Positions 1 through 18,570 are shown, counted from the first letter of the stretch. The stretch: 64,000 nucleotides of DNA from Cacajao melanocephalus (GCA_963573385.1 CAUYLG010071729.1:1-64000), one strand, 5' to 3'. The notes: generated by a model from the letters alone, not told the origin. A program made the numbers and translations.

Positions 1-2363
<2,363 letters not shown>

Positions 2364-2525
2364 GACAAGTATGGTGGCTCATGCCTGTAATCCCAGCAAT
2401 TTGGGAGGCTGAGGCAGGAGGATTGTTTGAGGCCGGGTTTTTGAGGCCAGCCTGGACAACATAGCAAGACCTTGTCTCTATTTTTAAAAAAAGAAAAAAT
2501 TAATTAATTAAAAAGAGAGAGAAAA
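2364..2525 (+). mobile_element. Alu left monomer with AT-rich tail
   Basis: Left-half sequence ends at CCTTGTCTCTA and an A-rich tail with a short ATTA run. Confidence 0.85.
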
Positions 2526-2704
2526 ACCAAGAGGTTAGGGCTTGAAATATAGGAAATTTCAGTTATTAAAATCTTTACTTTTTAAATTCTATTTCTGTAA
2601 ATTCGGTGGTAACAAATAGGAAATGCTCAATAAATATATTTTGATCAAATATTCATTACTAAGCATTAACCTATTCTTTTAGATAGATAGAAAGACTTGA
2701 TTAA

Positions 2705-3089
<385 letters not shown>

Positions 3090-3550
3090 TAGACTACAGA
3101 TTTTGTAAGAGCCCAGAAGAGAGAAGATAATGAGGACTGAAATCGAGATGGCTTTTTGATGGAATTTGTCCCAGTGGTTTGCATAGTTGTAAGTGTTGGG
3201 TTGAACTGAATGGAGGTGATGGCTTTAGAAGAAGACCAGAAGACTAGATTTGCTTTCGCCTCCAATATGAAATCTCTCTTCTGTTCCAGGATGCCCAGGA
3301 GCAGTGTTGATTGTTACTCTCTTTGTTTAGGCACACAAGATGGGGCCACTTCATAGTGGCCAGAAAACCTGTTTGAATCCCAGAATTTTTCATGTTAAGC
3401 GTCAGAGACTGTAAAGCACTGCTAGAAGCTGCAGCGAGGAAAGGAGGGGGAAGAGATAGATGACGTGTTTAAGAAAGGATGGGTAAATGGCTACTCACCT
3501 ACTTTGTGTGATCCAAAATTATTATCAATTTTTGTTTTTAAGGAGATTTT

Positions 3551-3870
3551 AGGCGGGGTGCTGTGGCTCATGCCTGTAATGTCAGTAGTTTGGGAGGCTG
3601 AGGCAGGAGAATCACCTGAGCTCAGGAGTTGGAGACCAGCCTAAGCAACATAGTGAGACCCCCATCTCTGTCTTACCTTACGCCTTCCAAAAAATTAGTT
3701 GGGCATGGTGGTGCATGCCTGTGATGCGAGTTACTCAGGAGGCTTGAGGTAGGAGGATTGCTTGAGCCTGGAAGGTCGAAGCTGCAGTGAGCCACGATTG
3801 CACTACTGTGCTCCAGCCTGGGTGACAAAGTGAGACCCTGTCTCAAAAAAAGAAAGAAAAGAAAAAAAAA
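3551..3870 (+). mobile_element. Alu dimer (old, diverged)
   Basis: Both monomers present with J-like AGTGAGCCACGATTGCACTA. Ends in a GAAAGAAAA tail. Confidence 0.92.
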
Positions 3871-4049
3871 GAACAGTTTAGAATGTATGTTGGTTCTCTT
3901 TAAGCTTTGAGCTTCTTGAAAAGAGGAATTAGGTTTTATCCATATTTTACCTGTCTCCATGGTAACAGGTATATATAGTAAGTACTCGATAACACATAAA
4001 TCTATTCATTTAAAAATATAAGGGAAATTTAAAACTCATTCGAAGGTGC

Positions 4050-4194
4050 TTTTTTTTTCCTTTTTTTTTTTTTTTTTTAAGATGGGGTTTCACCGTGAGG
4101 GCCAGGCTGGTCTTCAACACCTGACCTCAGGTGATCCACCCACCTTGGCCTCCCAAAGTGCTAGGATTACAGGTGTGAGCCACTGCGCCCAGCC
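4050..4194 (-). mobile_element. Free left Alu monomer
   Basis: A long T run joins directly to AAGATGGGGTTTCACCGTG, so only the left half plus its A-rich linker is present. Confidence 0.85.
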
Positions 4195-4235
4195 TGAAGT
4201 TGTTTGTTTTTTTAATTGTTAAAAAAACACATCAC

Positions 4236-4390
4236 ATAGCCAGGTGCAATGTCTCGCACCTGTAATCCCAGCACTTTGGGAAGCTGAGACAGAAGGATTA
4301 CTTGAGCCCAGGAGTTGAGGGATGCAGGGAGCTATGATTGGGCCAGCCTGGGTGACAGAGTGAGACCCTGTCTCTGTTTCTTTTTTTTTT
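4236..4390 (+). mobile_element. Alu with internal deletion
   Basis: The left start is fused to the right end (GAGCTATGATTGGGCCAGCC), giving about 150 bp. Confidence 0.85.
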
Positions 4391-4394
4391 AAAT

Positions 4395-4700
4395 CCCTCT
4401 TTCCAAAACATATAACATAATATTTACTATCTTAACCATTTAAGATACGTACAAACAAAACACGTAACATAGAATTTAAGTTAAGATAAATACGTACAAA
4501 ACACATAACACAAAATTTACCACCCAGCCTGGGTGACAGAGCGAGACCCTGTCTCTGTTTAAAAAAAAAAAAATTCCCTTTTTCCAAAACGCATAAATTT
4601 ACCATCTTAACCATTTTTAAGTGTACAGTTTCGTATGTTAAATATATTCACATTATTGGTGCAAAGTCCATCTGTTTTAAATGGTATCTTTATTTTCCAA
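4395..4700 (+). mobile_element. Old L1 3' fragment, expanded by local duplication
   Basis: AATTTACCATCTTAACCATT and AAGTGTACAGTTTCGT are typical of old L1 3' ends. Part is repeated within the segment together with an Alu tail (4345-4441 and 4526-4619). Confidence 0.55.
4521..4573 (+). repeat. Alu tail copied by local duplication
   Basis: CAGCCTGGGTGACAGAGCGA plus poly-A repeats the end of the preceding Alu 181 bp downstream, together with its flank. Confidence 0.8.
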
Positions 4701-5144
4701 AAAGAATGGAGCCTTATTCTGTTTCCAACATTAAGAATTAAGTTTGTTTCATAACTGGCTGTTTATTTCCTAGTGTCAGATTCAACAGTGTGCAGGCATT
4801 GTGCTGGTTTCTCTCGCATATCTCCTTCTGTAGTACCCACGTAATTTCACCTAGAATATTGCCACAGTTATGGCATATTGAAGCAATTTATGACAGATTT
4901 CTTTGACTGTACTAAACCTTTGCTATAAATAACCTACTCAAGAAAGCCCTGTCTCTATGGTGTAAACAGTAATGCCTCCTTGGTATTTTATAGACTAGGC
5001 ATCACATGTAATTTCTGGGCTTATGCTTTTGTAAGTTCTTTGCATTGACTAGTTTATTGTCAACTTTACTCTTTTTTTTTTTTTAAGTTTAGGACTCTAA
5101 CGTATCTAATGTGAAACCATCCACTAAAATTCTAAGCCTGGTTT

Positions 5145-5235
5145 CTTTGGTCTCGAACTCCTGACCTCAGGTGATCTACCCACCTCAGGCTCCCAAAGTG
5201 CTGGGATTACAAGCACAAGCCATCACACCTGGCGG
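5145..5235 (-). mobile_element. Alu fragment
   Basis: Only GGTCTCGAACTCCTGACC through GCCATCACACCTGGC is present. Confidence 0.85.
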
Positions 5236-5394
5236 CACATGGCCTTCAAACATATGAAAATATTCTAAACCATTCTCAGAGTAAGAGATGTGCATATTAA
5301 ACTATAAAAAGCCTGGTAAGATTATGGGGAAAATAGGTGCTTACATCCTTGATTACTTAAAAACTAAAATGGATGTATTCTTGAATCCAGCATT

Positions 5395-5704
5395 TTGTTG
5401 TTGTTGTTGTTGTTGTTTGAGACAGAGTCCTGCTTTGTTGCCCAGGCTGGAGTGCAGTGGTGTCATCATAGCTCACTGCAGCCTTGATCTCCTGGGCTCC
5501 AGCGATCCTCCTGCCTTAGACTCCTGAGTAGTGAGGACTACAGGTGCACACCACCATGCCTGGCTAACTTAAAAAAAAAAAATCTGTGGAGACAAGGTCT
5601 CACTGTGTTGCCCAGGCTGGTCTCAAACTCCTGGGCTCACGCAATCTTCCCACCTTCGACTCCCACCGTGCTGGGATTACAGGTGTGATTCACCATGCCT
5701 GTGC
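5395..5704 (-). mobile_element. Alu dimer, J-like
   Basis: Begins with a GTT-rich tail. Contains CATCATAGCTCACTGCAGCC, typical of older Alu. Confidence 0.9.
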
Positions 5705-5906
5705 TATTCGTGCAATGAACAAAATTTTTAGTATATAAAATTCTTAAGCATGTCTTCCTGGGTACTAAATAATTAATATGATTGTTAACACACAGTTGCT
5801 TCCTGTGTAATAACAAGCACATTCCTTTCGTTGATACTGAAGCAGATTTTTGAAAGTTTTGTTAGTTTTATTTGGAATGTATATCCAGACATCTCACACA
5901 TCTTTT

Positions 5907-6044
5907 ATTTATTTATTTATTTTCTTAAAGATGGGGTTTCACCATGATGGCCAGGCTGGTCTTGAACTCCTGACCTCAGGTGATCCACCCACCTCAGCCT
6001 CCCAAAGTGCTAGGATTACAGGCGTGAGCCACCGTGCCTGGCCT
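5907..6044 (-). mobile_element. Free left Alu monomer
   Basis: Has an ATTT-repeat tail. Target duplication TCACACATCTTTT at 5894-5906 and 6045-6057. Confidence 0.92.
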
Positions 6045-6251
6045 TCACACATCTTTTTAAGGACATTGTATTATGTTTTGGGATTGAAATAAATAAATGT
6101 AAAAATTTTACTTATAAAATCATTAGCCAAAAAAATATGTTAAGAGAGATGAACATTAGCTTGGGTAGTAAAACTGAGGCATTTTATTGTGAAATATTAA
6201 AAAATTTCTGTGCATTCTGTGGGCTGGTATACAGGAGTGTGCTTGTGTATT

Positions 6252-6279
6252 TATATTTGTATTTGTATTTGTATTTGCT
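6252..6279 (+). repeat. (ATTTGT)n microsatellite
   Basis: About four copies of a six-base unit. Confidence 0.85.
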
Positions 6280-6600
6280 TGACCATAAAGATAAAATTTT
6301 GTGTGAAGATAGACTCTCTGAAGGGAAACCAGCTTGCATTTTACTATATTTTAAAAATTTGATATCATGTACTTGTATTACCATTCAAAAAAGACAATTG
6401 TTTTAGGAAAGACCTAGAAGAGGGAGAATGAAAGCAGAGTAGGGTTGGGGGCATGTCTTTGGTTTTATTTATGTATACCTCCTTCCCAGCCTTGTTTCAG
6501 TTAGGAAATAAATGGTGACTACAGTAGGGCAAGCTCTGCGTTAGGTAAGTTAAGTCTCAACAATATTTAGACTATATTTTATGACCAAAGGAAAATTAGA

Positions 6601-6722
6601 CTTTTTTTTTTTTTTTTTTTCCCATTAGAGATGAGGTGTTGCTCTGTTGCCCAGGCTGGTTTCAAACTCCTGGCCTCATGCAATCTTCCTACCTCAGCCT
6701 TGCAAAGTGCTAGGATTACAGA
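6601..6722 (-). mobile_element. Free left Alu monomer
   Basis: A T run, then GAGATGAGGTGTTGCTCTGT to GCTAGGATTACAG. Confidence 0.85.
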
Positions 6723-6827
6723 CAGGACACTAGATTTGAATTCAATACAATAGAATAGAAACATGTAATGTTACAATTTAGGCCTTATGATTAAATTAGA
6801 ATATTAATTAATATTGTACTAACTTCT

Positions 6828-7150
6828 GGCCTGGTGTGGTAGCTCACACCTGTAATCCCAGCACTTTGGGAGGCTGAGGCAGGAGGGTAGCTTGAGGCCA
6901 GGAATTTGAGACCAGCCTGGACAACATAACAAGACCTTGTCTCAACAGAAATAGAAAAATTAGCCAGGCGTGATGGCACATGCCTGTAGTTCTAGCTATT
7001 TGGGAGGCTGAGGTGAGAGAATTGCTTGAGCCCTGGTGCTGGAGGCTGTGGTGAGCTGTGATGGGCCACTGCCCTTCCTGCACTCCAGCCTGGGCAACAG
7101 AGCTAGACCTGTCTCTATCAATAAATATGAAGACCTATCTCAATCAATCA
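6828..7150 (+). mobile_element. Alu dimer
   Basis: Both halves present. The tail carries an AATC-rich simple repeat to about 7160. Confidence 0.92.
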
Positions 7151-7288
7151 ATATCAATATTTGACTAATTTCTTAGGAAAAATCATTCTTTGAGAAAATA
7201 TTTTCATTAATATTATAGTGACATAGATACATTTTTCTGAATAGTCTTTGCAGAAGCTGAGTTGTCTTTCTATCTTACTTTTCCTTTT

Positions 7289-7800
<512 letters not shown>

Positions 7801-8200
7801 TACCTTTTCCGGTCTCGGGAGAAGCTGATACTGAAAATAGGAATAGGTTGGTGGTGGGATAGCAAACATGCAGCTATCCCAAATCACAAAGCAAGGTATG
7901 GATTGTCAGAAAGCCTTAGTTATACACAGGGCTGGTGCAGCTGACGGAGCATGTAGCTGTCATCTCCATTTTCTGCTATTTAAATGGGACTTGGAGTCTT
8001 TATACAGTTGCCAAAGGTAAGCATAATTTTAGTTATTCACAAACCAGATTGAAACAGATATGGGCTCTATAGAGTCTTTGACCTTTTTAATTGAATAAAG
8101 ATAAACAATAGAGAAGAGGCCCAGATAATAAACAAGATTAGTCAGAATTGGCTGTCAATAGTGAGAGGTTAGGTTTTAGGGATAAAATAGAAAGGGAAAG
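7801..8200. other. Intergenic, nothing recognised
   Basis: No gene or clear repeat seen. Confidence 0.5.
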
Positions 8201-8328
8201 CGCCGGATGTGGTGGCTCACACCAGCACTGTGGGAGACCAAAGCAGGAGGATCGCTTGAGGCCAGGAGTTCAAGACTAGCCTAGGCAACATAGCAAGACC
8301 CTGTCTCTACAAAAATTAAAATAAAGAT
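8201..8328 (+). mobile_element. Free left Alu monomer
   Basis: CCGGATGTGGTGGCTCACAC, with a short internal deletion, to CTGTCTCTAC and an A-rich tail. Confidence 0.85.
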
Positions 8329-8496
8329 GAAAGGGATCGCAGGAGAGGAGACGGAATGAGAATGGTGAACTCGCATGCTGTATGGAAGGGACTACTTGTT
8401 TCCTAGTACAGGGATCGTCACATTTGAAGGATAAATGAAAAGACCTTGAATGTGAGTTAAGTCATGACAAAATAACAATCAGAAAAGAAGTTGCAG

Positions 8497-8772
8497 TTCC
8501 AGTGGCATGTACCTGTAGTCCTAGCTACTCAAAAGGTTAAAGCAGAAGGATCAGTTGAGCCCAGGAGTTCAACCTGGGCAACATAGTGAGACCCCCATTT
8601 AAAAATTAGCCAGGCAAGGTAGTGCACACCTACAGTCCTAGCTACTTGGGGGGCTGAGGTGGGAGGATTGCTTGAGTCTAGGATTTGAAGGTTACAGTGA
8701 GCTATGATTATGCCACTGCACTCCAGCCTGGGCAACAGAGCAAGACCTTGTCCCTAAATAATAAAATAAGAA
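8497..8772 (+). mobile_element. Alu dimer, old, 5' part degraded
   Basis: Left half shortened; right half complete to AGACCTTGTCCCTAAAT. Confidence 0.85.
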
Positions 8773-8981
8773 AAATAAAATGCTATAAGGATTCAAAAGA
8801 AGAGTGACTAGGGATGACTTCACTAAGAAGTCCTGAGGAGGAGCAGGTATTGCCAGAGACAGGAGATACTGATGTATACAAGGTAATTGCAGTCGACAAA
8901 GAGTAGGCGTGACTAATTGGAGCAGATTATGTCCATGGTGTAGTGGATTTCATGCATTTTTAACCTCAAGTATTTTTTTTA

Positions 8982-9497
<516 letters not shown>

Positions 9498-10311
9498 TGG
9501 TTGGGATTTTTAAAAAGAAACACAAAGTTAAAAAACCAATGTGAATTTTCCACCATCTTGTAAGGGTGAAAAGCCCCCCACCAAGTCTGGATGAACATTC
9601 ATACATGGATTTGAGGGCTTGGGAAAGACAGGGCTTGGCCCCACAGTCCAGGTAGGCCCAGTGAGCCTATGAGAGGGGCCAGGAGGTGGGTGGTCCCCTG
9701 TGGGCAGGAAGTCAAATATGTTGTGTTTTATGACTGGTGCTTGATGAAACAGGGGAGAGGGCACCAAGAATAATGCTATTTAATTGTAAAATCTCCACCC
9801 TCTGAGGATATGTTTTCAGGTCTGGGTGACTAAATTAGACTGGGAAATAAGGGCTTCCTCTGCCCGCTGCCTCTTGTGGATGGCAGGGGGCCGGGGGAGG
9901 GGCCGCTGGCTTCAGTCCTGCTTTTCTTTCTGATAAGCCTTGTCATTTATGCATAAATATTTAACTAGACATTTCAATGCCTTACTGCATGGCTAGAATT
10001 GGTTATGAATGTTATATAACTTAATATGAGAAAAATTAGTATTTTGCAAGCAAAGCTGCAAAGGCAATATTAGAAAAGAGAATTTGCAGAAGGCCTGAGG
10101 CAGGCTGGGGTCACTCTGTTCTCCTCCTCCCAGGGGACCTCACTCTCCTCCCCCTCAGCAGCCGGAGGACGCTCTGGTTGGGGTCTTCTCTTTGGGGCCT
10201 TCGCTGTCCCTGGGATAAGAATTATCATGCCAAGGTTTTGATCCTTGAAAGGAGCAATTCAGCTTTTCACCCCCTCCTCGTTTTAGATGGGAACCGTGAA
10301 GGCCTTGTCGT
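9498..10311. other. Intergenic DNA past the LRRC37 remnant
   Basis: No coding segment recognised. It lies downstream of the remnant's last exon on the minus strand and may include its former 3' UTR. Confidence 0.5.
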
Positions 10312-10459
10312 TTAGTCCACGTCCTTGTTAAAGATTGCATCCTCACTGGAAGACTCCTTGTCACGAGGTTTCTGTGTCATGTTTTTTCACTCACGTGGCA
10401 CTGAGAGGTCTGTCCATATCCCTAAGCCAGAGTGGCTGTCTTAACAAGAAAAAGCCATC
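10312..10459 (-). pseudogene. LRRC37A11P: LRRC37-family terminal exon with stop and frameshift
   Basis: After acceptor cttctgtcttccag the minus strand reads DGFFLLRQPLWLRDMDRP and then LSAT, matching the cytoplasmic end of LRRC37A (..GQPLWFKDMYKPLSAT as I remember it). The next codon is TGA, where the family has Arg. Similarity resumes in another frame as KESSSEDAIFNKDVD before TAA at 10312-10314, matching the family's KKSSNEDKILNRD. One in-frame stop plus a frameshift mean no full tail can be made. The exon carrying the membrane helix was not found between this piece and 11.6 kb, so it is deleted or unrecognisable. Confidence 0.75.
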
Positions 10460-11607
10460 CTGGAAGACAGAAGGGGAAATACTCATTTTGCATGTCCTCT
10501 GCTTTCTCTGGTCACAGCAACGAATCCTCCCCCAATGTACCTTCGCGATGAGCATGTCCTGTGTGGCAGAAATCTGGAAAGGCCCCTGGGGAGACACAGG
10601 CACAAGACGGTGAGTGATGCTGCCGTTTCCCACGTCTCTCACACTGTACTTCTCTGGTCTTATTAGGACTCAATGAGTACCTCAGTCCAAAATCACAGTG
10701 AGCAGAACCACTGCAGACCACACACCTGGGGGCTTGAAAATAATTCCATGCAGGTGAGACTTTCAGAAGCTCTCCATGTCTGTCTGGAAGGGCCCCACAA
10801 TGTCTCTTGGGGCACTTTGTTTGTGGCTCAGCATGGAGCATGGGCAAGATGTTCAGTCCCACTCACCCCCTTGGCCAGGTGCCCTTTTGCAATGAACAAA
10901 CTGCACAACCATGCTGGGCAGAAGCATTTTATATCAGTCCCCTTCGGATTTAGTCTCACGGGCATCATTTGATGGGGGGTGGGGGATGAAGCGGTTCTTT
11001 TTTTTTTCTAGATGCTTTATTCTATAAGTTGAATCACATCAAGCAAATGCCTGAGTGCCACTAGCCAAGTTATCTATCTCACAGATATTCATACGGCAGG
11101 CTGCCGCTGGCGAGTGAGTGAGCTTAAAGGACAACATATTCTTTTTGAATACGAATAAAGAGCCAGAGTGCATTGTTCATTGTTTCAGAAACCACTTCTG
11201 TCTGTACAGTCTGTATGTGCTGATTTGTGGCGCAGAATGTGGCTCACAGCCCAAGCACAACATGATCAGTGAAGTCCCCGGTGGACACAGAGCCGTCCTC
11301 TTCCTGATCCTCACCAACTGTGTGACCACGGGGCAAGACACGTTCCCTTTCTCAGTTTCCCTATCACAGAAGAACAAACCACTAAGGTCTCTCCTAGTTA
11401 AAATTCTGTGAGGTTTGTGTAAAAGGGATAGAGTGGGGGCCCAAAAACCAGTAGGATGAGAAAGTCGTGTTTCCTCAGTTCTGGGAACCAGGGAAAAATA
11501 CATAAATAAAAAAGAAAAAGTAGTGTTTCCTGCCTGGGTCTTGAAAATAATTCCATGCATGTGGAATCATAGTTCTCAGGATATAGTTCTCAGTTATAGT
11601 CTGTATC
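10460..11607. other. LRRC37 remnant intron-like stretch
   Basis: The family exon for the membrane helix was sought and not found. A 20-bp sequence CTTGAAAATAATTCCATGCA occurs at 10733-10752 and 11540-11559. Confidence 0.5.
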
Positions 11608-13630
<2,023 letters not shown>

Positions 13631-13754
13631 TAATAAAAATTAAGACAAGAATTATCACTGATGCACAGTGGGTGTAAAGACATTTGAGAACAAGATCTTC
13701 AGTGATCTCAAAGTACCACCCCATAGATTATTTATTAATTACCAAGGGGAAAAT

Positions 13755-14057
13755 TATTTTTTATTTTTTGAGACAAGGTCTTACTCTGTTGCCCAGGCTG
13801 AAATACAGTGGCACAATCATAACTCACTGCAGCCTCAACCCTCCGAGCTCAAGTGATCCTCCCATTTCAGCCCCCTGAGTAGCTGGGACTACCATGCCCA
13901 GCCTGCACCACCATGCCCAGCTAATTTTTTGCATTTTTGGTAGAGACAGGGTTTCACCATGTTGTTCAGGCTGGTCTCGAACTCCTGGATTCAAGTGATC
14001 TGTCTGTCTCAGCCTCCCAAAGTGCTGGGATTACAAGCATGAGCCACCGCACCCAGT
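13755..14057 (-). mobile_element. Alu dimer, J-like
   Basis: CAATCATAACTCACTGCAGC and a complete left half. A short CCATGCCCAGCCTGCAC insertion or duplication is seen mid-element. Confidence 0.92.
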
Positions 14058-14215
14058 AAAATAACTACAATGGAGAGACCTGGAAGATCACCTTAATCAA
14101 GACAATTAAACTTAGCATTGTGGGCCACCTGCAGTCATGAGGCAGGAAGGATATGTCACCTATGCAGTATTCTTCCCCAAAATGCTGAACTTGAATCTCA
14201 TCATAAAGAAACAGA

Positions 14216-14352
14216 TGGGCCAGGCACAGTGGCTCACTCCTGTAATACCAGCACTTTGGGAGGCCAAGGCGGGTGGATCACCTAAGGTCAGGAATTTGAA
14301 ACCAGCCTGACCAACAAGGTGAAACCCCATCTCTAAAAAAAAAAAAAAAGGC
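14216..14352 (+). mobile_element. Free left Alu monomer
   Basis: GGGCCAGGCACAGTGGCTCA to ATCTCTAAAAAA. Confidence 0.88.
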
Positions 14353-14468
14353 AACAGACAAATCCAGATTGTGGGGCAATTTACAAGACAACTATCTTAG
14401 ACTCTTAAAAAATGCCAATGTCATGAAAGATCAAAAAAAGTAAAGGGATGTTTTAGATTAAAGGAAAC

Positions 14469-14716
14469 AGGCTGGGCACGGTGGCTCACACCTGTAATCA
14501 CAGCACTGTGGGAGGCCGAAGCAGGCAGATCACCTGAGGTCAGGAGTTTGAGACTAGCCTGGCCAACATGGTGAAACCCCATCTCTACTAAAAAATACAA
14601 AAATTAGCTGGGCATGGTGGCTCATGCCTGTAGTCCCAGCTACTCAGGAGGTTGAGGCAGGAGAATCACTTGAACCCAGGAGGCGGAGGTTGTGCTGAGC
14701 CAAGATGGTGCCATTG
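14469..14716 (+). mobile_element. Alu, 3' end missing
   Basis: Consensus-like until GATGGTGCCATTG, then unrelated sequence; no poly-A. Confidence 0.92.
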
Positions 14717-15297
<581 letters not shown>

Positions 15298-16034
15298 CCC
15301 TTAGATAGCAAGGATATGCTGGAGGGGTAGTGTCAGAAGAATGTGTGAGAGCAGTAATTTCCTAGGACTGTCCTCCACGGGACAGAAAACATAGTGGTGG
15401 GGCTACTTCTCCATTCACGTGTACTGCCCTAGCCTCTCTTGATCCCCCTGAGGGTCAGCTGTGTGCTGCCAACTCAGCTCCCTCCAACCCCGCCCAGCAC
15501 CACCCCCTCACCAGCACCATCCCCCGCCACTTCCTGCCCCACCTGATGCACATCCACAGCTGCATTCTTGCATAATGGCAGTAGAATGTTGCAGAAGACG
15601 CAAGGATGCCTCCCCTCCGTCTTCAAAGAAAAAGCCATTAATCACATTTGGTAAGTTAGTGAATGTTAAACACATTCATGAGTAAAAGAAAATATGAATG
15701 AACAAGAACTGGTAATCTACCTAGCTGAATACAAATGAATGCTGGCAGTTCAGTAATAGGAGGTAAAGAATGGTGCTAACTGCTTCCACCCAGAAGCAGT
15801 GTGACTGGGAAGCAGCCCCATGCTGGTGGGGGTTCTAAGCAAAGCAAGCTGCCTATCAGTTCTGGTGAGTTTGCTTATGCCAGACAAAAGACACCTGTTC
15901 TTTTGCTGCCTGCCCCAGTTACCTCCCAAAGTCCCTTACTGAGAATGGAAAGCATCTTTCTCTGTGACTTCAGTGAACCAACAAATATTTGAGTTCAAAG
16001 CACAAGACTAAATGGTCATAAGTATAGGCAGCGG
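15298..16034. other. Intergenic, nothing recognised
   Basis: Pro/His-rich short frames arise from a C-rich tract at 15480-15560; no domain. Confidence 0.5.
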
Positions 16035-16290
16035 CAGCAGCTACCATTTACAATGTGCTTACTTGACGCCAAACCCTGAGTTAGGCATTTTACAGTCTTA
16101 TATCATTTAGCTCAGCAATCCACGGAAGCATAGTTTTAAAAATCATCATCTGACAGATAAGAAAATAGGGCTCAAAGAGTGTAGGTGACCTGCTCAAGTG
16201 TCCAAGGCCACACATCCAAAACGACAAGTTAGGGTTTTAAGCCAGGGCTGTGAGACTTTAAAGCCTCTTAACCATTGCACTGCCCTGCTG
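16035..16290 (-). mobile_element. MIR, near full length
   Basis: AGCTACCATTTACAATGTGC, GGCATTTTACAGTC, CTGACAGATAAGAAAATAGG, CCAAGGCCACACATCC and CTCTTAACCATTGCACTGCC follow the whole MIR reverse complement. Confidence 0.85.
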
Positions 16291-16364
16291 TAGAGCATAG
16301 GGAGATAGAGGGGATGAGCCATGGTTGCCATCAAAGAGTCAATAATAATAACATACTGATGGTG

Positions 16365-16455
16365 AGGATGGCAGCGGCTGCTGTTTATTGGGCACCAGCT
16401 GCAGTCAAGGTGCAGTGCTAAGCACTTTAGTTACACTGTTAAGTCACCAGGACAG
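16365..16455 (-). mobile_element. MIR fragment
   Basis: CTGTTTATTGGGCACCAGC and GTGCTAAGCACTTTAGTTAC are MIR 3'-end sequence in reverse complement. Confidence 0.55.
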
Positions 16456-16659
16456 AAACTCCCCATGCCAGCTCTGTAATAGGGGTGAACATAGCAGGGA
16501 GCTGTCAGGAAGCCAAGACTAGAGATCCTGCTGGGCTCCTAAAGTCTGGATTCCAGGAAGCTCCAGGTTCCTATTTTGGCATATTTACATAATTTCAGAT
16601 TTTTATGCTTAGATAATTTTTTATATAACAAAAAAATTATGTATCTCAAATGTGTACAA

Positions 16660-16839
16660 TTTTCTTTTGAGATAGGGCCTTGCTCTGTCACCCAGGCTGG
16701 AGTGCAGTGATGCAGTCATAGCTCACTGCAGCGATGCAGTCATAGCTCACTGCAGCCTCAACATCCTGGGCTGAAAAGATCCTCCAGCCTCAGCCTCCAG
16801 AGTAGCTGGGTCTACAGGCATGCACCGCCATGCCTGGCT
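16660..16839 (-). mobile_element. Alu right monomer with 24-bp internal duplication
   Basis: GATGCAGTCATAGCTCACTG plus CAGC occurs twice in tandem (16709-16732 and 16733-16756). Confidence 0.88.
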
Positions 16840-17639
16840 GCAATCTTTTCTCAAATGCTACCGCACCATATTTCTAAAAACTATCAAGAGTTAAGATTCT
16901 ACTTTGCCCAATTTGTCCTCAGTTAGGTAGTTTTGTCTGAGCCCCGAGTTTCTGCCGGGCCAACCTGTGGAGGAGCTATCTCTCCCAGGCCAGTACCCAC
17001 CCCTGCTTGTAGCCTGGAAGAGGCAGGGGCGCCCAGGGCCAGGTGGAACAAAACATGCTTGCCTGGGGCTGCCCCTGTCGCCATCTCACTGACAGCAAAC
17101 CGCAGCTCAGAGGGCCAGCTCATGAGACCTGAGTGCTAGAGAGAGGTGGACACAAGGCCAACAGCTACCAAATGAATGAACATTCTGATTCCAATTAAAC
17201 CTGCCAGAGAAATGAAACATTTTTTAAAAGATGATGAAATAAGGAGATGTCTGATTAGGGCAGACAAGAACTGCAGTGGTTCAGACGAGGGAATGTCAGG
17301 CTGTCTGGGGAGAGTCCATGAAAAAGATGGAACATGGCAGGCGCTGTGCTTGGTGCTGGGAAAGAGTTGACTAGGACAGCATCCCTTTCCTCAAAGGGCT
17401 CCTAGATGGTGTGGGGAGGAACGGACACCTGAATACATCCTGAGGAGACAGTGCTGGACAGCACAGTGGCAGTGGAGCCAGGCGTGGTTCTGCTTTTAGC
17501 CGGCTGGAATGTAGATGTAAGGGATGGCTTGGAGAAAGGGAAGTGGAAGAAAAGTTTTCTGAGCTGACAAGAGGAAGGAAAGGCCTTCTAGACAGGACAC
17601 TACGAAAGGCAGAGAAGCCCTAAGCAGAGGGAGCGTCAG
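16840..17639. other. Intergenic, nothing recognised
   Basis: Moderately GC-rich; no gene or clear repeat. Confidence 0.5.
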
Positions 17640-18215
17640 ACTCCACAGGTTAAGGGCTCAGTCACACAGGACCACCCCCACGTCAGATCCCAGTTGCAAG
17701 GCCAGGCGTCACCTATGCGTCTGACCAACTGACTAGAAGTCCACACAACTCCCTCTTCGGGTTTGACCGTTTGCTAGAACAGCTCACAGAACCCAGGAAA
17801 ACAGTTTATCTACTATTGCTGATTTAATACAAAGGATAAAGGATACAAATGAACAGCCAGATGAAGAATAACACAGGGTGAGGTCTGGAAGGGTCCTTGT
17901 GGAGTTGGGGTGCATCCCCCTCCCAGCACTTGGATGTGTTCACCAACCCGGGAGCTCTCCAAACCCTGTTTTTCAAGGATTTTTCTGGAGGCTTTATCAC
18001 ATTGGCATGATCGAGCTCCAGCTCTGCCCCCACCCAGAGGACAGGGAATGGGACTGAAAGCACAAAGCTTCCAACCATGTCTTTTTGGTGACCATGCCCC
18101 ACATGAGGAGCCCTCTAAGAGTCACCTCATTAGCACAAAGGACGCTCTGATCACCCAGGGAATTCCAAAGGATTTAGGTGCTCTGTGTCAGGAACCAAGG
18201 TCAAGGACCAAACAT

Positions 18216-18570
18216 TAGAACGAAAGATGTGCAACCATATAAAAGAATGTCTTTTGCAAGAACATGGATGGAGCTGGAGGCCATTATCCTCAGCAAACTA
18301 ACACAGGAACAGAAAACCAGACACCGCATGTTCTCACGTAAGTGGGAGCTAAATGATGAGAACTCATGGACACAAAGGAGGGAACAGACACTGGGGCCTA
18401 CCTGAGGCTGGAGGGTTGGGGGAGGGAGAGGAGCAAAAAAATAACTATTGGGTACTAGGCCTAGGACCTGGGTGACAAAGTAATCTGTACAACAAACCCC
18501 CGTGACACAAGTGGACCTATATAACAAACGTGCACATGTATCCCCTAACATAAAAGTTTAAAAAAAGAGG
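18216..18570 (+). mobile_element. L1 3' end, 5'-truncated
   Basis: Contains the standard primate L1 3' sequence: AACATGGATGGAGCTGGAGG, CATGTTCTCACG, GTGGGAGCTAAATGATGAGA, then CCCGTGACACAAG and an A-rich end near 18560. It has no coding capacity. Confidence 0.9.

Noticed and set aside
10389..10395. GTGAGTG after LSAT in the LRRC37 terminal exon as a splice donor
   Set aside because: Family similarity resumes only 24 bp on in another frame, too short for an intron; it is a stop plus a frameshift in a continuous exon.
15461..15685. Pro/His-rich plus-strand frame
   Set aside because: Comes from a C-rich simple tract with no homology that I recognise.
18178..18405. Frame with a TWMELEAIILSK peptide
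   Set aside because: This is the translated non-coding L1 3' end, not a gene.
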